A DNA stretch of 64,000 nt, taken from contig JAJEKV010000002.1 of the NCBI GenBank assembly GCA_021234155.1, forward strand, positions 4,477,795 through 4,541,794. Direction: 5' to 3'. The position numbers and the translations under genes were made by a program. Below are positions 48,901-60,301 of the stretch, in pieces; position 1 is the first letter of the stretch, and every line of letters begins with the position of its first letter. The notes under the pieces are model-generated. The model saw only the letters and a program-made list of their open reading frames with translations. It was not told the DNA's origin and searched no databases. This stretch comes from Isoetes taiwanensis (Eukaryota > Streptophyta > Lycopodiopsida > Isoetales > Isoetaceae).

Positions 48901-49000
48901 AAAAGTAAAAGCATGCATCTGCAATTATCTGCTAGTGGTCTAAAGAGATAATCTTGTAACATAGAACCAAAACAATGATAACATTCCCCGACAACAATAA
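45959..49000. other. Upstream of PFK, no gene recognised
   Basis: AT-rich. A (TTAGGATGTA)-like motif and GTTAATATGTGA repeat around 46110-46200. A plus-strand frame at 48169-48399 (ELNARLRRHIF) has no recognised family. Some of this may be PFK promoter or leader intron. Confidence 0.35.
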
Positions 49001-49036
49001 ATTCTTACTTCTTACTCTTTAAGTTTCCGTAAACTT

Positions 49037-51952
49037 TCAGCAATAGCAGGTCGCTCCATGCTCAAGTTCTGCAAAAAAGCAATATGCGTCGTCATAACTC
49101 CGAACGAGAAAAGCTAAAAGTTAAATGTAAATAATCTTTAGACATCTCCCTCACAAAGCATTGATGTTCTCATTGTATTGTGGACTATATGGCCGAGAGG
49201 CCGTTTCTCTCGACCGTTTCTGTACTATTGAGTGGTAGCTTATCCTCTCTGCCCACTAGAAACCAGCATCTCAATCTCATCTACATAAATCTGTACCATT
49301 AGCCGTAGTAAACAGTGTGTGCAAGCATATCACCATATCTGGGACTGTATGCAGCTGTACTATGCAGTTGTACTGGGCCCTTATTGTTGTTCTCATCATA
49401 TATCATGGTTAACTAAAAGCAGGAATTTTGTAAACACTGCTCGTAGATGTGGTTTTTTCAATTTAAATCATGTAATAGTTTCAATGGCCAGTTTTACCAA
49501 GTAAGAACAACCAATGTGCTAAACTATGTAATGACAGGAAAACACGAGGTTCGAACCAGCAATTGAACTAGAAATCTCTGGAAATATTTTAAGTAGCTTC
49601 TGCTTGACAAGTTCGTACACATCCAATTAGTTAGTCAAGTTCAATTGCCCCCAGGCATAGGATGTAAGGCCCCTCTGAACCCCTGATAGAATAGCATTTC
49701 CCTGTGCCATCTATGATCCTTTACTTCCTACCAGATTCTGAAGGGCATAAATAACTTCAATTAGGGTCCTTCTCTGTGCCTCCTTCCCTTGCATTCATGC
49801 TTAAACATTCAAGCAAAATATGGTGCATTAGCAAACCTGTTTGTCATAAGCACCAAAAATTCATGCAGTTCTTATTGTTTAATAAGTTGTCTAAAATATT
49901 AAGATTCTTCACACAGTCATGCCTTTGATACAAAGTGAAATAGAGTTTTTTACGGAAATTTATAACCTGTAAATAAAACAAGAAAGCACTTACGGTAGAA
50001 CTCCAGCAAGGTTTCCATTTGAAACAGATTAAAGACCCTTAAGAGATAATCCGTCCGTTCAATTGAGCTGCCTGCAACGCGATATCGTCCATAAGCGTAA
50101 TAAGAAATCCTCAAACAAGTATCTTAAAAATAGAAGTTACAATGAGAAAGAACTAGATAGGTAGGCATTAGCCACCAAACAAAATATGAAGAAAGTTGAG
50201 GGACAAGACTGCAGCAGGTTACAGCAGGCTGAGGTTAGGTAGGCATTAGCCACCAAACAAAATAGGACCCATGCACTTTTTGAAGTTGGAAGTGACCCAT
50301 AGACTTTCTTGAAAGAACACGAGCAACTAATTTTCAACATCATTTAGCTAAACCACACTAAGCCTAAACCAATAGAATAATTTCAAACAAACAAATTAAA
50401 TAACACCAAATGGATAGTTAACTGTTCCAAAAAGGAATTGTCAATCCTATTGCATCCGTACTCCTTGGGAAGCTTAGTCAATAGTTTAAAGGATCCCTAT
50501 AGATCATTCTGTATAAATTGCCTTGATCTCTGTTCTCTAATTGCAAGAATTGGGAACACCTCTTTAGGACCTGTGTTTCTGAATCATGTGTGAAGGTGTC
50601 TGTCCTCTAGGACTCAGCAGAATAATTTTAGCCATCAAGCGTAAAATAGGCCTATCAGAATCATATACGTCAGGGATGGTTTTTTACTGTATGAGGTATT
50701 CTATTATACCGAGCATATGCACAGCACTAAATATGACAAATATATTCTGATGCAATTGCCTGAATTGGGGAGCTGCCAAACTATAATACTCCGTCTAGCC
50801 ACTAGTTTAGAAGATGCCTATGTCTAGCCACTAGTTTAGAGGATGCCTACGCCGAGGTATCCTATTATACTGAGTATAAGCACAGACCCTATAATCCAAG
50901 AAAAGATAGGAGGCTTACAAAGCAATATGCAGCATCATAACCTAAAAAAAGAACCAAGAATTGATCTTGTGCCAGCACATATATGCTCTTTATCAATTTT
51001 CCACATTATGAGCTGATAATAATTGATTAAGGTAAACCTAGGAAGGAAATGGCAAGCTGAAGGGGCGATGAATCGCCACATCAGAGATACAGAATGCTGC
51101 ATTTTCATATAAAAGTTTTGGTTCTGCAACATATCAGCAGCAGTAGATCAAAATGTGGATTTGACTACCATTGTTGTCCTACATCATGGCAAAGGGGAAC
51201 GTTTTGGTCCTCTAAATTCCAATAATCAATGTAAAAGAGCCAGAGCCATATGCTGGTGCATTGAGTTCAAATCATTCCTTCTTTTTTGATGCATTGAAGG
51301 CAGCCTGCAACTTAAGAGACATACAGACTGACATACCTTTGCATTGACGAATTAAAAACCATAGACTGTATAATTGGCATACAAAGGCTAGCACCAGAGA
51401 AATTATCATTCAGCCCTTGTTCATCAGATAAAACTTTTATCATGTCATGCAGAGGTTTTTACTAAAGCATGCATTGCACATGCCTTTGCAGCTAGAACTG
51501 GCACTACCACATCTAAACATCAACTTGCACAGATTATAGAGCAAACTCTGGCAAATAGACATGTTGGTCCATACCAAAGTGAGAACCCGAAAAAATGGCA
51601 TGGCAAGGTAACTCACGTCTCAAATGCCAGGACGTCATTATTCTGTGATGCCGGGAACTATGGGTCATTGAATTTTAAAAACAGCTTATTCTAGATCATG
51701 AACGAATGGCTTAAGCCAAATCCAACTCAAATTATCCTGTGATGCCGGGACCTATGATCTGGAATATGATCTTAATTAAAGCTGAAATAGAGCTACGATA
51801 AATAGGAGCTAAAAAAACCCTGATTTACCTTTGTGGAGCATTATAAGGCGTCGATCCATACCTTTGTGGAGCATCTTCTGCTCTAACGTAGGCGACGGTC
51901 CAGAACGCCATCGAGTTTTGAAGACCGTCTGTAGATCATGATCAAATTGCAT
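49037..51952 (-). CDS. Candidate three-exon small gene (77 aa) or PFK leader exons
   Basis: I do not recognise this protein. Exons 51952-51829 (ends AAAG|GTAAAT), 50071-49994 (GTTGCAG before, TACC|GTAAGT after) and 49068-49037 (TTTTTTGCAG before) join in frame into 77 residues: MQFDHDLQTVFKTRWRSGPS..., SSIERTDYLLRVFNLFQM, then a short Cys tail and TGA. The splice sites are strong and phases agree, which is unlikely by chance over three exons. The last exon also has a good donor (AAAGA|GTAAG) 21 bases after the stop, so these exons may belong to a longer transcript, perhaps the 5' leader of the phosphofructokinase gene 3 kb downstream on the same strand; in that case the 77-codon frame would be an upstream ORF. 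A 15-bp TACCTTTGTGGAGCA repeat lies in exon 1. Confidence 0.42.
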
Positions 51953-53154
51953 AACAACTCAATTATTTTGACACGTGGATGAGTTAGCCTTCGGAATAAG
52001 GGGCCACGTTCTCCAAGGGGCTTCTGGAGTATTAGGCTTGGATTTAGTTTTTAATTAGAAAAGCATGTACCATACAAACCAGTAGAATATTCAAAGTAGC
52101 CATCTATCACAACATATTATCCCAACATATATAATGGAATTTCTTTTTTGTTTGAGCCGAATATTTTTTTTAGCCTATTTTTTCTGTACCAAGAATGAAT
52201 TTACATTTGACACGTGTACTCCAGAAATTTTGCTCTCTATTTTTAGCATGCCAGCCTAACCACACCCTTTCTTGTTTTTTTCCCTTCACGTTTCTTGTTG
52301 TGCAAGCAATTCCGGCTTTGGATGCTCCTCCACTTGCCGCATCGGCTCTTCGTCGCTGGCCATCTGTCTAAGTTGTCTCCACATCCTTGCCACGCTACAG
52401 GAGATGGCTTCTAAGCTGGATCGACTGCAAAAGATAAGGCCGCTACTGTTAGAAATGAGCAAAACTAGTTTTGGGCTCTGTCCTTTTTAGCCACAAGCGA
52501 GCAAATATTGCCTCGGATGGCCAATCCAAAAATGATTACAACAAACTGGTGATAAAAATGGAGCAAAACTCCAGTTCGTGGGAAGCTCCGGTCGTGGGGT
52601 TGAAAGCCATGCAACGCACACGATCTACCCTCGAAGACTTTGTGAGTTCTAATTCAGCTTTCTAGGATGTGTAACTTCCCTGTTTTCTATCAATTTGAAC
52701 CGGTGAATCACTTTCCCTCGATAAAGAAAGATGATTGAACTCAGGACTTTCCTGGTGCAATGGGATGCTTCAATACAGATGAACTTTGCTACTTGGCCAG
52801 ATTCAATGCTGCTGTGAGCATTCTGCCAATGTCACCATGATCTGTCCCCGAAATTTTTTCGTGATTGGAGGAGAGTGTATCTATGCCATTCCATCAATGC
52901 AATATGGCATTCTCCCTAGGCCATTTCATCATGCCCTTCAAATACAGATTGTTGTATGTCCATGCCCACGTGACCGGGAAAGCGGAATATTTAACAAGAA
53001 TATTTATTATGCTGAAGTTTATCCTTCCTTCACATAATTGGAACGAACATTATAAAATGATGAATCTTACAATGAAGTTTAAAGCACTTATCTTGAATTG
53101 TCTGGTAGTATGGAGTTTACAGGCCTTGCTCGATATTTTGAATCAATTTATGAA
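51953..53154. other. Possible LINE ORF1 remnant, not firm
   Basis: Plus-strand frames at 52471-52665 and 52786-53176 (HALQIQIVVCPCP; LLYVHAHVTGKAEYLTR) may be the first part of the LINE ORF1 whose tail lies beyond the Gypsy element, but similarity is too weak to be sure. Confidence 0.25.
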
Positions 53155-53472
53155 TCAATTTTGGATCGCCTTATAAGAAGATCCCTCCAGGAAATGTCTC
53201 CACTCCTCGAAAGAATCAACTATTGCCAACAACTCCTTGTCATAAATGGGATAGTTGATTTCAGCAGCATGAAACTTCCGCGAGTGATAGGCAATCGGAT
53301 ACCATTCATGGTCATCCCCCTCCTGTGACAGGATACTACCAAGAGCAAAATCAGAAGCATCTGCTTCGACAATATATGGCCACAAAGGATCTGCATGAGC
53401 AAGAACTGGTGTTGTGGTAAAAGCATGTTTCAGAGTAATGAAAGCAGATTCTTGCTTCCACAGTACATCCAA
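53155..53472 (-). pseudogene. Gypsy RNase H domain, cut off
   Basis: AFTTTPVLAHADPLWPYIVE, ADASDFALGSILSQEG, YPIAYHSRKFHAAEINYPIY, DKELLAIVDSFEEWRHFLEG: the catalytic Asp, Glu and Asp blocks of the Gypsy RNase H. The similarity ends abruptly at SSYKAIQN, where a VYSDHKNL-type block would follow. Confidence 0.9.
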
Positions 53473-53527
53473 ATGGCACGTCCTTAACTACGAGGCATGT
53501 CAAAGGAAGGGCAATCTCCGAATAATC

Positions 53528-54300
53528 TTAAATGAAACGCCGATAGAAATTGGCAAACCCAAGAAAACACTGAACATCTCGAACGGATGAAGGTCTTTGC
53601 CACTCTAGAACAGTGCTGACATTTTTGGGATCCATAAAGACTCCATGTGGAGTGATATGATAGCCAAGGAACTCCACATTATCCTGCTCGAACTGACACT
53701 TCTCAAGCTTGGCATATAATATGTGCTCGCAAAGCTTCTGAAGGACCTGTCGAACATGCCTCTCATGTTCTTCAAGAGTCTTAGAATAAATAAGAATATC
53801 ATCCAAATAGATGATGATAAAAGTGTCTAAGAGCTCCCGGAAGACATCATTGGTCATATGCGGAATACTGCTGGAGCATTGGTAAGCCAAAACGGCATAA
53901 CTATGTACTCAAAATGGCCATACCGAGTACGAAAAGGTTGTTTTCCACTTATCACCTTCCCAAATCCGGATAAGATTGTAGGCACCTTGAAGATCAATCT
54001 TCTTAAAATAACACGCATCTTGGAGTTGCTCCAACAACTCTGGGATCAGAGGAAGTGGATACTGATTTAAAACTGTAATTTATTGAGGCCATGATAATCA
54101 AAGACCAGATGCAGAGAATCATCCTTCAATTTTACGAAGAAGATAGACGCTCCAGCAAGGGACTGAGAATGTCGAATGAAACCAGTGGCTAGATTCTCTT
54201 CAATATAATCCCGCAAAACCTTCAACTCAGCGGATATATCAAACCATATGGTGGCATTGTGTCAGGCTGCAAATCAATAGGACAATCATATGGGCGATGC
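53528..54300 (-). pseudogene. Gypsy reverse transcriptase
   Basis: The frame at 53890-53528 holds FIIIYLDDILIYSKTLEEHE (catalytic YLDD), LYAKLEKCQFEQDNVEFLGY, DPKNVSTVLEWQRPSSVRDV and FLGFANFYRRFI. Upstream blocks (ATIWFDISAELKVLRDYIEE..., SLAGASIFFVKLKDDSLHLV) continue to about 54.3 kb in other frames. Confidence 0.9.
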
Positions 54301-54479
54301 TCTGGAAGCTTGCTGGCCTTGACTTTGTCAAAAACATCAGAGAAGTCACCATATTTATCTGGGAGCATTGTGGAAGACTTCACTGGTGCAGAGCTAGCCG
54401 AGGGATGATCCTGGATTGCAAATACTGAACTTGGATCTTGCCTTTCAGATTTAATAAATTCGTGAAGTGAAATCTTCGA

Positions 54480-54850
54480 GATACAAAACTTAGAGCATGA
54501 GGAAGCCTCTACAGAAGCAGGAGCAGGAGCAGGAACTGGAAGTGGGGCAGGAGCAAGAAGTTGAACAAGAACTAGAGCTGGGACATGATCGAGAGCATGG
54601 TCAGAATCTGGGGCATAAACTGGAGCAGGGACAATAGTCGAATTAGAACATAGCGCAGAAACAGGAACAGCAAGGACGGAATCAGGAGCCCACGATACTG
54701 TAGGCCTGAAGTCGATGTTGGTGCAGAGGTCTCAACTGCATATTTACTAGAACTAGAGCTAGAACTAGCAAATCGAAATGATCTAATACGCCAATCAATC
54801 TGTGAATTATGTAGCTCGAGCCAGGGCAGACCCAAGACTACTGGCACATG
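54480..54850 (-). pseudogene. Gypsy protease and linker
   Basis: PVVLGLPWLELHNSQIDWRI is the conserved LG.pWL..h.p.idW block that follows the retropepsin domain in Gypsy elements. A Ser-rich run (SSSSSSS) and Pro/Ala-rich linker follow. Confidence 0.75.
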
Positions 54851-55229
54851 TGGGCTAGTGACGAGATTGAAGGAAATGCTACAAGAAACTCACTCGAACA
54901 AAACCTGAAGAGGCGCAATACGTTCTGTGACTGCACCCGAGGAGATCTCCCGGCCATCAATCACTTCAACAGAATTGGGATGCTCAATCTGGCGTCTAGG
55001 GATGGCGTGCTTACTGGCGAATGCACTATCCATAAAGCAAGCATTTGCACTACAATCGAGTTGTGCCAATCCTTACAATCTCTGATTTCAATGATATAGA
55101 GATGAAAATGCCTTGTTGACCTTATCCGATGGAATAAACATGTCAAGAAGTGGGGAAGGAGTCTGAGAAAATGTGGCCAGCCGACGAGAGACTCCTACTA
55201 CTCGAACCAGCTCCCGAAGTTTTTTTACT

Positions 55230-56065
55230 GATTTGGGTGCTTCACAGGGCATCCACGAGCAATATGACCAGCTCCTCCACAGTAGAGGCAAAGATTAGCC
55301 TCTCTCTGATGCTGCTTCTCAGCGGCAGATAAAGGTCCTCGAACTACCTGATCAATCTACATAGATTCAGGTCCGGACCTGCTGGATTCTACAGATGAGA
55401 TAGGGGAAGACATAGCTACAGGCACTTGTGTGATTGGGAAGACCTGACTAGGTTTCTCTTGCCTACGTTCAAAGAGCGATTTCCAAAGTCTGAGGGTCCT
55501 CCATAAACAACAACATATCTTTGACATCCTGATGTAACCCCCTTCAGAATCAATCTCGAAGTGCAACATCATCCCCGGCAGTATCTACCGCAATTTGACG
55601 AAATTCTGATGCATATACTGAAGCTGGACGAGAGCCTTGCCTTAGATTGTAAAGTTTTGTGACTGTTTTGCGCTGACGATCGATGTCTCCAAAGCATATC
55701 TCGAGCTCTGCAGTGAAAGCAGCAAAATCTTGCAACTCTGGGGCTCCTTTCTCCAATAAAGGAGCAAACCAACTGAGAGCTGGCCCTATGAGGAGAGAAC
55801 TAATCAGCCCAACTTGTTCATGAGCTGTGGGATATCTATGAGGGTGGAGCTGGATCACAAGCCTAATCTGAATAAAAAAACCACGGAGCTTGGACCGAGT
55901 GCCGTCAAACTTCTCTGGCAGGCTAATCTTAGGCCCTGATAGCCTCAATTCAGAGCTAAAAGCATATTCATGTGAAGCAACACGTTCCTTAAGCTCTTTA
56001 TTGTTCAATTGCAACTGTTGGCATACTTGAACAAGCTGCTGGACCTGCTGTAATAAAGTCGAAAC
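55230..56065 (-). pseudogene. Gypsy gag with CCHC zinc knuckle
   Basis: The frame at 56101-55550 starts with a coiled-coil-like MEEVSTLLQQVQQLVQVCQQ, then LPEKFDGTRSKLRGFFIQIR, LIGPALSWFAPLLEKGAPEL and KLYNLRQGSRPASVYASEFR, the retrotransposon gag core. The zinc knuckle LCLYCGGAGHIARGCPVKHP (C-x2-C-x4-H-x4-C) is at about 55236-55295 after a frame change. Gag would form the particle that packages element RNA. Confidence 0.9.
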
Positions 56066-56156
56066 CTCCTCCATAGATATAAAATCACCAAATACGAGCA
56101 AAAAAAATGCTTAGGATAAGAGCAGGCAAGAACCGGTAAGGGATTCCAGTTCAAAT

Positions 56157-56515
56157 GTCATGAACCTACGCGAAAACAAGGAAAATACGTGAAAATACGC
56201 AAGAAATACGAAAGAAATATGCCAAGATTGGTAAAGAATTTGATATATGAATAGGAATCAAGAGTACAATGGTTCAAAGGTAAGTAAGAACACGAGACAG
56301 ATGCCTAGAGGGCTCAAGACTGGTGTTGAACCAGAATGATTCGACAAGACGGAGGTGCCTCCTTATATATCTAGGCCAACGGTCAGGATCGCGCCACTCT
56401 AATGGATGAGATCATGTCAAGTGTCGCGCATGCTTGTAGGTTCGAGAATATTCTAGAACCTCCTAGAAACATGCCCTGCATATGAGAAAGATATGAGAAA
56501 TTATTTTTAACAAAT
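56157..56515 (-). repeat. Putative Gypsy 5' LTR
   Basis: Minus strand from TGTTAAAAATAATTTCTC (56515) to ...GGTTCATGACA gives TG...CA ends. It contains GATATATAAGGAGG, a TATA box, near 56360. No standard tRNA-iMet primer site follows, and there is no second copy to confirm the ends. Confidence 0.55.
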
Positions 56516-56516
56516 A

Positions 56517-57080
56517 TTGATAGTGCACTTGGTAAAGGTGTGTGACTCGGAACTAGAAGGTTGCAAGTTCAAACCTTGTTTTGTGCAACTACCCTTTTGC
56601 ATTTGTGTGACGCCATCTTTTGTAAATACGAATATAATGTTCGTACGATACGAATATCTATATGGTCGTCACGGTGACCAGTCTAAGAAAACTCCTTTAT
56701 CTGACACTGAACATCTTGAAGATGGTCAAATAATTAGTAACTCCAAGCAATTTCAGGTATTAGCTAACCTCGAATTAGATGTTGATTTAACATTGAGCAA
56801 TTCTCTACCATCTCCTAAACTATTGCCTATTACAAATGATCCTCCCCTTGGTGAGCATGATCTCATTCAGACCAATCTTATTGATATTTCACCCATATTT
56901 GAGAACATCAATCCTACCTCTTGCGTCATTTCTTCAGAAATTGCAGAACAAATAGCTTCATTGCAGGACGAGTTAAAGATGGTTTCGCAGCAGCATGTTC
57001 AGTGCACTAGTAATTTGATGGAAGAGATAGTTTTGGATACACCTGACAGAGATATGGTGGTGAACAAGGATCTTGAGTAG
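56517..57080 (+). pseudogene. LINE ORF1 C-terminal part
   Basis: An open frame with KKTPLSDTEHLEDGQIISNS KQFQVLANLE, a pattern seen near the end of plant L1 ORF1 proteins, then a hydrophilic Asp/Ser-rich region. Position ~0.5 kb before the endonuclease start supports ORF1. The first ~40 residues are probably not part of it. Assignment rests on position more than on motif. Confidence 0.5.
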
Positions 57081-57584
57081 AATATTGTTGCAAGAGAGTA
57101 TGTTTTTACACGAGGAACCAGATGGATTAGACACCGAATATGCATCTGACACAAAATTGGCAGATAACTACTTTTTCCCCCAGGCAAGTTCTTTCAGAGC
57201 CTTCTTCTCCTTTGATAAATAAGGATAATATGCATACTTCTTATAACTCTAATTTGTTCCAACAAAATGTTTGAATTTGTTCCTGGAGGGGCATCTGATA
57301 ATAGTGATTATGAGTCAGATAAGGAAAATTGGGATAAAGATGACTTTTTTTTTTATAATTGCAACTCTAGTGACTTGAACAAGCAAGCACACCAGACCTG
57401 TTCTTAAATCTAAAAGTTCTAGAGTAAATAACACTGACCTATCCTTGCTGGACCTTACCAATTTGAATAATACACCTACTGCTAATACTAGAAGCAAAAG
57501 TAAAAATAGAAAAGAAAGAAAAAGATCTATAAGAGTTTGATCTACCTTTACTGCTTTTTCCATCCTTATTAGTGTCTTGCTTTC

Positions 57585-57785
57585 ATGAAGATCCTTTCCT
57601 GGAATGTTAGAGGTATTAAAGGTCCCATTAAAAGAAGAAGAATGATCTCTCAAATTAGAAGTTATAATGCTGATATAATCCACCTTCAGGAGATTAAGCT
57701 TCCCAAGTTTGAAACTTCCAACCTTGGTGACTGGATTTACCCAGGTGCCTCTTCTACTTGGATTGAAGCTAATGGGACTAGTGGT
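57585..57785 (+). pseudogene. LINE endonuclease, N-terminal piece
   Basis: MKILSWNVRGIKGPIKRRRM...NADIIHLQEIKLPKFETSNL: the Asn of SWNVRG and the Glu of LQEIK are catalytic positions of the L1 AP endonuclease. The frame runs to IEANGTSGG and then leaves the family, where the 1.78-kb insertion begins. Confidence 0.92.
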
Positions 57786-59562
57786 GGTTGTTGGCCTTAC
57801 AACCCAACATATCTGATCATGTGGATCCCTTTTCCATTAGTATTTCCTTATCTATATTTTAGCCATTCGCTTTTGCACCTCTATTGTTTTCATTTTCCTT
57901 AGTTGCACTTTAGATTATAACCTATACCATTTTCATACCTTCATCTTTTTTCTTCCCATTAGCCGGCAACAAAGCATAGACCTGCTGCACTTCTTAAACA
58001 TCACGAGAAAGAACCAGTGGAATTTTGTCTAGAATTTAGTTGCACTTGACTTCTAACGTCTATTATTTTGCACAGAATGTTCCATTAAAACCTTGTTGAA
58101 GAGACCATTGTTGAAGACCCCATCATGGGGTGAGTTCGTGATATACACTTGTAGAAGACTGCAACACGGAGGACGCTTTGTAGAAGACCCTTATGGGGAC
58201 ATGTTTCATAGAAGACTCCATGTAGATGTCAACTTATAGAAGACCTCGCATTGGGGAAAAGCACACACGAAGACCAAGGCATATGACCTTGGCACAGTTA
58301 CCATTTTCAGCAAGCAAACAGAGATATGGCAACATTTCACCGTTTGAGAAGCAAATTTTATGGCAGCATATTATTGTTTTATAGGCAGGCAAATTATAGA
58401 GATATGGCAATATTTCAGTGTTTTGAGCAAGCAACGGGTTCTTTTACTTGACAAGCAAATGCAGAGTAATCAAGGTACAAGGCAAGCAAGGTAGCAAAAA
58501 TATTAACCTTGCATGTTTCACAGTTTTGGGCAAGAAATCTCACTGAAGTGTGGCAGCAACATTTTCTGTTGTTTGAGCAAGTACCCATGTAGATAAATGG
58601 CAGCATTTCAATATTTTGGGCAAACAAAATGATACATGGTTATAGGCCAAAAGTTGGAGCACATCTCATTTTTACTTTCAGCAAGCAGAACTTTAGAGCT
58701 ATAGTCGTATGTGTATTGGAGGAAACAAAAAAAAAAATTGACTATATTTACAGTAAGTAATATTGTGACAAAACTGTAACTATGAACATCATCGAAACCC
58801 TAAATGGGCCGAAATCCAAGTCTGATGCATTTTGGCATAGCTGGAATCGTGGAGCAGAAATAGAAGTTGTTGAACTTATGGAGCATCTCCAAGTAAGGCA
58901 TTCCGACAGTTCAGGAAAAAGGCGGGCATTTCAAGCGGCAAGGAGGGAGCAACAAAACCAGGTTCGTGGCATTCATTTGTCATCTTTGGGGGAATAAAAA
59001 ACGAATTGGGAGCTGTATCTAGTTGCAGAGGGAGCAGAAGGATTGATAGACCTTGTGTTGAATGCAAGTAGACGCAGCTTCAACCATTATTCAGCAGGCC
59101 CAAACATCAAATTGTTTCAAAAAGATTCGTATATGGTTCAAATTGTATTCATTTTGATATCCAGCTGCTTCTAGCTGCTTCTTTTCTCTGTCTTAGAGGC
59201 TGAATTCATTGGTGCATAAGACACTATTAACTTGATTGTAACAGTTTGTGCTGTATTTTTAAATACAAAAAGGTCTATGCTTTGTTGCTGTAAAAATTGA
59301 TCGTGTTTTGTCTTGTCTAGTCCCATATTTCTTGCACTCCTTCCTTTCCTATTTGCCATACAACTATTTTCTGCATTTCATCTCTTTACCCAAACCTTCT
59401 TTGTTCTTTTATATTCTATGCCTATCCCATCCATCTCCTTTTAACCTTAGATCCTTTGAATATTATCATCCATCTTTTTTCTTTACTTTGAATTTGGTTG
59501 AGGGAACCATTTCCATCATTTCTGCTCAGATACATGATGATTTCCTGCTCCAAGCTATCATC
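57786..59562. mobile_element. 1.78-kb insertion in the LINE endonuclease
   Basis: The LINE sequence ...GGGACTAGTGGT stops at 57785 and resumes at 59563 as AGTGGTATTGCTATAATTTG, so AGTGGT flanks the insert on both sides. The insert has no clear terminal inverted repeats (starts GGTTGTTGG, ends GCTATCATC) and no recognised protein. It contains AGAAGAC-type repeats (58100-58250) and ATGGCAgCATTTCA..TTTTGaGCAAG repeats (58320-58630). Confidence 0.6.
58096..58640. repeat. Two families of degenerate short repeats inside the insertion
   Basis: Family 1: (G)TAGAAGAC followed by a CC..T.GGGG-like half, ~35-40 bp apart, five copies at 58096-58250. Family 2: ATGGCA(A/G)CATTTCA...GTTTTGAGCAAGCAA, four or five copies 50-80 bp apart at 58320-58630. 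Confidence 0.7.
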
Positions 59563-60300
59563 AGTGGTATTGCTATAATTTGGAGAAATATCAAGCATGT
59601 CTCCTATTTCAACTGTCCCTCGGCAAGCTGTTATGTTTAAGATAGGTGACTCCACCTTTGGTATAATCAATATATATGCCTCTACCAACCCTAAAGATAG
59701 GGAGATTTTATGGCCTAAGATTAGCTCCTGAATCTCTAATGAGCCTACCTCTGATTGGATTATTGCTGGGGACTTCAACAATACTCCTTCTTGGGATATG
59801 CATTTGGGTAACAAAATTAATATGATCACCTTAAAGAGATATAATTGGGACTCTTTTATCTCTGATTCCTCTCTGGTTTATGTGCCCTCCATATCTACTT
59901 GTACTTGGTCTAACAAACAAAAAGGTGCTAATAGAGTCTACTGTGCTCTGGACAGATTTTATGTTTGTAGCCCAAATTCTTCTTTCTGAGATAACTATTA
60001 TGTTATCATTGATGAGAGCTCTTCAATTTTTGACCATCAGCCGCAATTCTTACACACTTGTCACCTCACTCAAATTTCTAGAGATGGATTTGTTTCTTAT
60101 AAATTTAATTGTGCCTTGCTTAAACATGATTCTTTTATGAGTGAGTTTAGGGGATTCTATCAGAATATTGAGATTGATAATACTGCTCATTCCATGAAAC
60201 AGTTTTATTCTAAGATCAAGATGGTTAAAAATTGGATCAAAGATTGGTCTAAAATGAGACATTTGTTGAAATTGAAAGAGAAAGAAAGCCTTCTCTTTTA
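59563..60300 (+). pseudogene. LINE endonuclease, C-terminal piece and linker
   Basis: SGIAIIWRNIKHVSYFNCPS, then IGDSTFGIINIYASTNPKDR, SDWIIAGDFNNTPSWDMHLG (the GDFN catalytic block), NKQKGANRVYCALDRFYVCS and SSSIFDHQP (SDH-type block). Frame changes occur near 59.64, 59.74 and 59.99 kb. The linker toward the RT (MKQFYSKIKMVKNWIKDWSK) follows. Confidence 0.88.
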
Positions 60301-60301
60301 G

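Larger units (their letters stand above)
53155..56515 (-). mobile_element. Gypsy LTR retrotransposon, 3'-truncated
   Basis: On the minus strand the order is LTR with TATA, gag, zinc knuckle, protease, reverse transcriptase, RNase H. The element breaks off at 53155 inside RNase H; integrase and the 3' LTR are absent. Frames are broken in several places, so it is inactive. Confidence 0.9.
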
